From positions 4,681,183 to 4,745,182 of the forward strand of contig OY811985.1 in NCBI GenBank assembly GCA_963681505.1: a stretch of 64,000 nucleotides of DNA, given 5' to 3'. Shown here in pieces: positions 57,001-64,000 of this stretch. The notes beneath the pieces are model-generated. The model was not told the DNA's origin and ran no database searches. It worked only from the letters and a program-made list of their open reading frames with translations. Numbering within the stretch: the first letter of the stretch is position 1; the number at the start of each line of letters is the position of its first letter. This DNA comes from Eunapius fragilis (taxonomy: Eukaryota > Porifera > Demospongiae > Spongillida > Spongillidae). A program made the position numbers and the translations under genes.

Positions 57001-60000
57001 TGATAGTCAAGCCATGCCTAACTGATGTAACACATTCATTAGTGAGTAGACCATTCTCACGTAGTGATGAGGAATTTGGGCAACTAGACAATATCACAAC
57101 TTGAGCCTTGCTATCACATCCTGTAATAGAAGGGTGCAAGAATATAAATTTTGCAAGAAGTAGAAATGGTATCAGCACCAGGTTATATCAGTGTTGTTAT
57201 TTATTGCCAACGTGTGGCACCATAGAACGTGTAATAGCCAGCCAACGTTCCATATCATTATAGTTGTGTATTAGGCTAGTTTTCCCATAGTATGCTACCC
57301 CAAGTTATTTATAAATGTACGTTTCCTAAATCTCAGGTGTTTGCAATAGGTGTATGCTATTGTAACTGCCACATAAAAACTATATCACACATTTTGTAAT
57401 GTGTTGGTTATCCTATTATTATGTATGAAAAATCCAACTACCATCAAACTTATAGGGCTTCAATATTACATTAAACTTTTAGGGCTTCAATATTACATTT
57501 CAATATTATATTTTTGCATCACACTCCTGTCCTTTTCTTTTTTTTCCTAACTAATAAAAGATTTACAATGGAACTCAGGGTAAAAGTAGCCCAATTCCTC
57601 CTCCTTGTGTTTTGAAAGTGGAGGCTGTTAGCGCTGCAGACCACCCATTGCTCCAGATCATCAAATGTAAGATGAAGCTTCCTTTAGAGCTCGGCAAGCA
57701 GTATGCCCACCCCGTTCAGCAGCATCTTGTGCGGGTTGAATTACAACAGCAGCATAGTGCAGATACCGAAGGACTCAATTTGTTTGCTTACGTGGACTCT
57801 TACACTCGTATACTGCAGCATCCACCGCCAAGCCATGATCCTCATATCCCATCATCCAGTGGCCCAAATCCAGGACCTTACTTTGAGCTGACACTGTGTT
57901 TGAGGATCTCCAAACTGGATTTTGCTATCTCCTCATCGCTGGAGAATCACGAGGTCAGATGCACCGTTGTAACTACTCTGGCTGACTACGTGCGGAAGTG
58001 GAATGGATTGGTCAACCTGCACACTAGTCCATTAGCTGCAAACATTTTGAGCCCACTAGGTGGAGTGTACTTTGGCGGTGGTAAGCAACAACCCTCTGAG
58101 GGCCTCCGGAATGAAGTTTTACAAATGGTTAGTTTCAGCATGGATGCAGGAGTTGTGTTGTGGGATAAGGACCTCCCATCTAGTGCAAGGAACTGTATTG
58201 TGTGCTCCTTCTAGTGGGGCATTTGATACAACCAGTATTTCAACCAAAATGAAATGTTATAAAATATTAGAAATCGGAATGAAACAATATGATGCATTTT
58301 TTTAAATCTGCTATACCTGATACAAGTTATTGTACGAAGTGTCTGGATATAAACAGAGGAATGTCCATGTCATCCCCCCCCCCCCAAAAAAAAAGTCCCC
58401 AATGCCACTAGCTTTCGTGAAGGAAGCTCTGTTTGACATCGAACTGCTTTGCATTTTAGTAACCATTACAAGGCAAAAATGAATTTATGAATGAGACTTC
58501 ACTCAAATCATTGATGTTTTAATAATCAAAATGTTAGTACTTATTGGAAACCATGCTTGCACTTACCCAGCATCTAATCCCACAACTACAATGTCAGCTG
58601 ATGTGGCATTGCAGTGAACACTTAATGTTTGCTTATGTAATGAATATGTATTTTTTCCTGAGAGCATTAGTAGTTGCTGTCTAAATTTTATTGCGGAAGC
58701 CAAGTTATTCACTTTCTATTTCAACGTGAAAAACTGTGTACATCATTTTAAATAACAAGTTGCAGCCTCTAAAATCTTAATTGTACTAGTTGGGATTTGT
58801 TTCAGATTTGTTAGTTTGTTGTTCTTGTTATGAAGCTTCAGAATTGTCAATGGTTCTATTTGGTTCTATAACAGTCTGCATAACATTTACATCCACTTCT
58901 TAGCTTGGAAATCAGTACAATGACTCTCAGAAGAATGCTGTTCTGGCTGCAGTTCAAGCTACCCAGGCTGGCTTTGTCCACCCTAGAATTTGCTTGCTTC
59001 AGGGGCCACCAGGTACTGGCAAGACCCACACAATCGTTGGCTTAATCAGAGCACTATTCAGAGTAAGCAATGAGTGCATGGGACCTTCTATGGTTCTTCC
59101 CCACACCCCAGTTGGATGTAGATGTAGGCATGGCATGCTATTCCTTTTCATCCTTAAGGTTCTCAGAACCCAACAGCCCTCTGGGTCATCTCTTCCTGGT
59201 CAGAAGTTTGGTGGACTACCACCAACTGCACCCCACATCCTCCTCTGTGCACCATCCAACACAGCAGTGGATGAAGTTGTGAAGAGACTGATTAGAAAAG
59301 GTCATGTGAGACATACAAATGAGTGGAAAGAAAGATACAGGGATCAGCTTCCTCCTAATGGTAACTACATGGCATTTTTGCACCTATCACATGCTGTCAC
59401 AATGCAGGTTTATATGTATGAACGTTGACAATGTGTACCTTTAATGTCTAATGTACCAGCTGTCCTCCCAGGGGTACACTTGTCTACTGTGATGTACAGA
59501 ATATAAATTTATTCACGTTCTGCCAGTTTAACATCCTTTTACATTTGACAGTGCATGCTCATTGTACAGATCCTTGGAGCTTGGCCCGAAATAGCCAAGT
59601 TCTAATTCTTTTTCACTGGTCCCAAGTCAGAGCATCCAGGTGAGGCTATTCTATCGAGATACGTTTGGTTATTATAACTGCATTTCTCAATTGCTTTGAC
59701 ACTCTGACATGGGGCCAGAGAAAAAGAATTAGAACTTGGCAATTTTGAGCCAAGCGCATGCACCCTCAAATGTAAAAGGATGCATGCGCAGAACGTGAAT
59801 AAATTTATTTTCTGTACCCGCGGTAGACAAATGTACCCTCAGGAAGACGTCAGGTACATTAGACATTAATACAGTGTTTCTGTGAATTTGATATTGAAAC
59901 ATATTTTCTTTACCAATATAGCACACCAGATAATGTTTGTACCCATAAATACATGTGTGTTACCTTCTATCAAATTTATCTTTTGTAGTGCAAATGTCAT

Positions 60001-63000
60001 GTGTGATTTTATGGCTTCTTTTCAAGCTCCTGAGAAGGCAGGTTTACCAGGCTTCACTGTGGTGCGAGTCGGCCAGGATGACAAAATTGATCCACTTGTT
60101 AAGCCTATCTCACTGGATGAGCTGGCCAAAAAAGGCCTCATTGGTATGCTTTGTCTTGTATTCGGAGTTGGATACTTACCTGTATTATTACGCAGAGGAG
60201 AAAAGCTTGGTACCACAACTTGATCAACTGAGGTATTCTATGGCTTCAACACAACAGAACTATAGTGTGCTTGTGTTCATTGTAGGAGCGTGTATCTAGC
60301 ACTTCTCCCAACAGATGCATGTCCATACATATAACTTTGTCACATTTCTGCATCCATTTCTATCGTTCCTTACCTTCAGTGTATGTGCATGCATCAGTCT
60401 TAAACATGGCCTGCATGTATTACTGATTATACATGTACTCCCCATTTCCTACCTTGTATTGCTTTTGGTCACACCAAATGTTATCATAACTGTATGAACA
60501 AAATTTATTTATTTGCAGAAAGGAGATAAGTGTTTTAGAGAAAGAGGTGGAATCTCTAGAGAATGAACTGTGTCTTGCCAAAAAAAAAAACACAGGAAAG
60601 GTTTGTTATATAACTTTTATCTGCTGATTGCATGCATTTTGAGGACCAAATTATTAACACAAACTGGGATTGCTACAGTATAAAACTCACCTGTATTAGA
60701 ACTTGGGGATGTTTACGTTTTCTTATTAGGCTGCATTGTATATTAACCCCAGTTCTTATAACTCTGGGGCAAATAGTGGGACAAATTAAATATTATTATT
60801 GGCATGTTTATCCATCAGTGCTAAAATATATGTGGTGCAGAGTTTTAAGTCTTGTCCTTTTGAGTAGGGGCATATGGGCTTTTGATTTGCATGAATTCTT
60901 GCTGATTCCAATTAGACAAACGTTGGGACAAATAATAGGAAGTAGCAAGAATTAATGCAAACCAAACCTTTATTCATCCATGTACAGAAAGAAAAGACTT
61001 AGCACCTATGGGTAAAAATCCCTGCTGATAATCATCAATTGTCCCAAAGTGAAGTTAAATCATGGCATACATGTGATCTTCTATCATCTTTGTTCTAATT
61101 ATAGGTGAAAAGCTTGGAGCAAGCCCTGAACCAACAGCAGGAGAGAAAAAACAATCTAATCATGCAGCACAGAGATGTACGTTAGTTTCACTATTTTATA
61201 CCTATGTGGAATATGGAGATAGTTTATGTAGCGTTTCCCCCAAGTGAGTGACAAGAATGTCATTGCATGTAGGGAGAGAAAGTGAGGGAGGAGAGAATGA
61301 CAGCATTATGAGGAGCTTTTGTGCTCCACCTTGACAGGCTAGGGCAAAGCAAAGGAACAGCCATCGTGAGCAATCTATGCTACGGAAGAGACTTCTCATG
61401 AGTGCTGACATTATATGCTCCACACTTTGCGGGAGTGGTAGTTCTGTCATGGAATGGTACAGTCACAGAATTGATGCTCTCTGGGGGTGCATTTAATTAC
61501 TCTTGTCAACAGTTTTCTTGGAAATCCACTTCACTTCAGTTGTGTTGTTGTTGATGAAGTGAGTCTCGTGATTATTGGCATGCGATTAATTATCACTCAC
61601 CTGTAGCATGTGGCAAAAAAGTGTGCACGTAGATGAGGGCCTGAATAAGGAGGCAGTATGTGGTATATGTAAAGGGACACTGTATTGGATAGAGTACTTA
61701 GGAATAGCAGAAGCATTGCAGGAGTTTTCCCTGAAATTTCCTTTGTTTTTTGGTTGTGTTGTATGTTTCCATATCTGCTCTTGTACTTGCGCACAGTACA
61801 TCTGTGCATTGTCTAATGCAACATGAATACTATTAGCAAGGGAGATAAGCTGCTGGTATGATTTTATAAGATTATTTGCGTCCTCCATTCAGTTCATGAG
61901 ACTATTTAATTTTCTTTTTGGTACTTAATTCAGGCATCACAGTGCTGTGAGCTGGACCTGCTTATACCTCTCCGTTACAAGTCATCTAAGCTTATTCTAA
62001 TTGGTGATCCCCTACAATTATCTGCTACTGTCAAGTCTCAGAAGGCCCAGGAGCATGGGTTGGGACAGAGTCTGTTTGAAAGGCTGTATAACCATTTCTC
62101 TCAGATGAGCGATGAAGGTAACTCATTTCATATAGCCGTTATTGGAAGGTTTTATTAGTGTATGTATTCCTACTCCATTTGTTTCTTCTGAGATTAGACA
62201 ATCCTGTGAAAATGCTGCAGATTCAATACCGCATGCTTCCTCAGATCTGCCAGTTCCCGTCTCAACATTTTTACAAGGGGAAACTTGAGTCTCCAAAGTA
62301 GGGAGAACCACCTGTGTTTAATTTAGCTGAACAGCAATGTTTATCCTACCACAGGGATATGGATACAGCATTTCCCTTCAAACCATTTCTTTTATTTGAT
62401 GTGACCATAGGACAAGAGAAGAGCAATGATGGAGGGTAGGTTGGCTGATCATGTCATCAGTTGGAGGGTAGGTTGGCTGATCATGTCATCAGTTGGAGTT
62501 TCGCATGTACTGAGATGCTGCACTGCAGTATTGTGTGTTAGCAACACAATCGTAGATTATTTTAAATCCTTTATGGAAAAACTTTTAAATAAAGCTATTG
62601 GCATAGGCTAATGGTATTGGTATTCATGGAAACATATGTACCCAACACAAACATTTGGTGACAACTAGACAAATGAAGGTTGTACATACCTGCAGTTCAA
62701 CAAACCTGCAGTTCAACAAAGCTGGGCATGTCAGGAAATATTTCTATTAGGTGGATGTGGTGTGCTATCCACTCTCATGAATTTTTTCTTCAATAGCTCA
62801 ATCATCAATATGACAGAAGCTACACTGGTTATCAATATTTGCAAGGTGCTGCTTAAGAGCATTAATTGCTCACAAATTGGCATCATCACTCCATATAAGG
62901 CACAAGAGAGGCTAATCAGAACAGAATTGAAAGAGAAGTGAGACTTTTTTAACCTTCAATTGTAACTTTATAAAGAGTTCATTCATTTTAGGTTGGGTGT

Positions 63001-64000
63001 TCAGAATATTGATGTTGGCACAGTAGATGGATACCAGGTTTGAAAGAGTAACACTATATGTACCATGGTTTTTTTTTTTTTTTTTTTTTTTTTTTGTTCT
63101 GTGTAATTCAGGGGAAAGAAAAGGATGTCACAATTCTATCGTGTGTGCGAGCAAGGAACACCTCGGGATCAATTGGGTAAGCACTATAAGTTGACGTGTA
63201 CAACCAGCCAGCTTTTGTGTTTATGAGAAGGTGATAAAATACAGAGGAAATGATTAAAAGTTTATTTTAATTAGTGTGCATCATCATCAGAGCCTAAACC
63301 ATTTCTCTGTTTTTGAGTGGTCTTTTTATTACATAAGCTGAAAGCTCTGACAGTGGCAATAGTTAATTGCATCTTACCATATTGCCTCAGTTTTTTTTTA
63401 ATAGTTAATTTTATTTTTTTACTATGCTCATCAGATATCCAATGGAGTTAGTAGCTATTTATTTATTTATTTGAAAGTAAGGGATGAGAGCAGTTAACTG
63501 AATGAGCTGCCATTTTGAACTATATAGATTCCTGTGGAGCAGACAAAGAATGAATGTTTCTCTAACGAGAGCGAAGAAAGCACTATATATTCTTTGCCAC
63601 GTTGAATCGTTGAAGGTATGTTTTCACTACAGCAATGCAGGCGTTGTGTTTGATTGAACGTTCATAACAGGTGTGTCCAGACTGGGATGCGTTGATCCAG
63701 AATGCCGCGGACAGGGAAATACTTATCCCTGTAAACAATAATGACCCTGCCGTTGCTCAAGGTATTTTGAAGCCCCAGGCAGATCAACGGAGTTCTGCAG
63801 CTAAAGACGACAGCAGCAACCGTGCTTCAGCGAGGCTAGGACAAGCTTGTGCATCAACGGAGTTGGTCCCAACGACACGTGACTCCACTCATGGGGGCAG
63901 GGCTGAGCCTGCGGTGCGGGACCCTCGGAACCCTAACAAGTGCAGGAGCGAGCCTTACCAATCAGCCGGACCGCCTTCGCTCGACCACCGTAGAACACAC
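51179..64000 (+). CDS. SETX: Senataxin-type SF1B helicase (SETX/Sen1), 3' end outside window
   Basis: Coding exons: 51179-51760, 52268-52406, 52513-54003, 54308-56448, 57561-58127, 58904-59062, 59159-59360, 60027-60143, 60196-60232, 60519-60600, 61105-61176, 61338-61456, 61513-61558, 61934-62117, 62198-62297, 62355-62435, 62797-62937, 62992-63037, 63112-63176, 63528-63615, 63671 to the edge. All phases join, giving 2,263 residues before the edge (human 2,677). The order is N-terminal helical domain, long low-complexity linker, helicase core. The family resolves R-loops, aids transcription termination and protects genome stability in the nucleus. The start could instead be ATG at 51,117 with a 71-bp intron (GTAAGC at 51,132, acceptor at 51,202), adding MTTSL in frame. 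The gene is divergent from SND1. Confidence 0.92.
51761..52267. other. SETX: SETX intron after exon 51179-51760
   Basis: 507-bp intron (GTAAGG...CATAG). Holds a G-rich stretch (about 52,040-52,185) and a CT-rich tract before the acceptor. No gene within. Confidence 0.7.
54308..58127 (+). CDS. SETX: SETX central linker and pre-helicase exons
   Basis: About 900 residues. The 2.1-kb exon encodes a Ser/Asp/Glu-rich, presumably disordered region. It includes VIMILSDSEE (54,781) and SVIDLRDEDES (55,012), a hydrophobic patch followed by acidic residues as in SUMO-interacting motifs. Its end (NDFHIKVLSWDPQWFLYPQE...FSPLLLVEVWEE) and the next exon (IYNGTQGKSSP...) begin the conserved fold before the helicase; human SETX has FFPLMMLNTFETVAQEW here. 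The 57,561 exon ends EGLRNEVLQM at a GTTAGT donor; a nearby GTAAGC (58,081) was rejected because it breaks the frame. Confidence 0.85.
56449..57560. other. SETX: SETX intron, AT-rich
   Basis: 1.1-kb intron (GTAAAC...AAAAG) with a 28-bp direct repeat (AAACTT.TAGGGCTTCAATAT) near 57,447-57,495. No other feature. Confidence 0.7.
58128..58903. other. SETX: SETX intron before Walker A exon
   Basis: 776-bp intron (GTTAGT...TTAG), with a C10/A9 run at about 58,375-58,393. No other feature. Confidence 0.7.
58904..64000 (+). CDS. SETX: SETX superfamily 1B helicase core
   Basis: All motifs are visible in order: Q-like QYNDSQKNAVLAA; I GPPGTGKTHT; Ia LLCAPSNTAVDEVVKRL; a coiled insertion (LDQLRKEISVLEKEVESLEN) matching the human stalk region; II VVVDEASQ, split by an intron between DE and ASQ; III LILIGDPLQLSATV; IV QYRMLPQICQFPS; V VGTVDGYQGKEKDVTILSCV; VI RMNVSLTRAKKALYILCH. 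The last exon continues 110 residues past motif VI as a polar tail cut by the window edge. Walker A Lys-Thr, DEA and both arginine-finger positions appear intact, so the enzyme should be active. Confidence 0.93.
59441..59869. mobile_element. Fold-back MITE with TTAA target duplication (piggyBac-like)
   Basis: Terminal repeat TGTCTAATGTACC starts at 59,445 and its reverse complement ends at 59,865, both bounded by TTAA (59,441-59,444 and 59,866-59,869). Inner arms match inverted over about 200 bp (AATAAATTTATTCACGTTCTG, CATCCTTTTACATTTGA, CCAAGTTCTAATTCTTTTTC). No coding content. It lies in the SETX intron between motif Ia and the next exon. A TTAA duplication fits piggyBac or Kolobok. Confidence 0.8.
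62431..62494. repeat. SETX: 32-bp tandem duplication spanning a SETX splice donor
   Basis: GGAGGGTAGGTTGGCTGATC + ATGTCATCAGTT occurs twice in a row (62,431 and 62,463), followed by a third GGAG. Each copy contains the donor GGAGG/GTAGGT; the first defines the end of exon 62355-62435. Confidence 0.9.
63069..63096. repeat. Poly-T tract before SETX motif V exon
   Basis: About 28 T in the 74-bp intron between 63,037 and 63,112. It acts as an extended polypyrimidine tract and is prone to length error. Confidence 0.9.

Noticed and set aside
1..64000. CRISPR arrays, bacterial operons, ribosome binding sites
   Set aside because: The tandem arrays lack unique spacers, and the window is clearly intron-bearing animal DNA.

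Overview
The window is animal nuclear DNA. It is AT-leaning, intron-rich and full of short tandem repeats and hairpin-type transposons. Two conserved metazoan genes dominate. The repeat-derived proteins and short TGTACATG-type repeats remind me of sponge or other early-branching animal genomes, but that taxonomic placement is inference and nothing here proves it.

Layout. 1-5,090 is intergenic: a decayed retroelement (about 540-1,110, minus), tandem repeats, a (CA)n tract and a palindromic MITE. 5,302-5,871 (+) is a small intronless gene for a secreted, Thr/Pro/Ser-repeat cystine-knot (CTCK) protein with a TATA box upstream. 50,973 down to 6,902 (minus) is the whole SND1 (Tudor-SN/p100) gene. 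All 28 coding exons could be placed with consistent GT-AG phases, giving about 915 codons, close to the usual animal length. The gene covers 44 kb because its introns hold about ten minisatellite blocks, several fold-back elements, a hAT element, a Ty3/gypsy fragment and a retroelement fragment. From 51,179 (or 51,117) to the right edge (+) is a senataxin-type (SETX/Sen1) RNA/DNA helicase gene. Its N-terminal domain, a long Ser-rich linker with SUMO-interaction-like motifs, and all superfamily 1B helicase motifs are visible; its 3' end lies beyond the window.

Relations. SND1 and SETX are head-to-head with about 145-205 bp between start codons, so they probably share a bidirectional promoter (CCAAT, CACGTG and GATGGCGG motifs lie between them). 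The CTCK gene and SND1 converge tail-to-tail. Both large genes act in RNA metabolism: SND1 in RNA binding, RISC and splicing; SETX in R-loop resolution and transcription termination.

Nothing here amounts to a clearly new biological system. The points most worth a second look are the divergent SND1-SETX pair, a family of fold-back elements sharing a loop module, a near-perfect 671-bp palindrome inside an SND1 intron, a duplicated splice donor in the SETX helicase region, and the orphan mucin-like CTCK protein.
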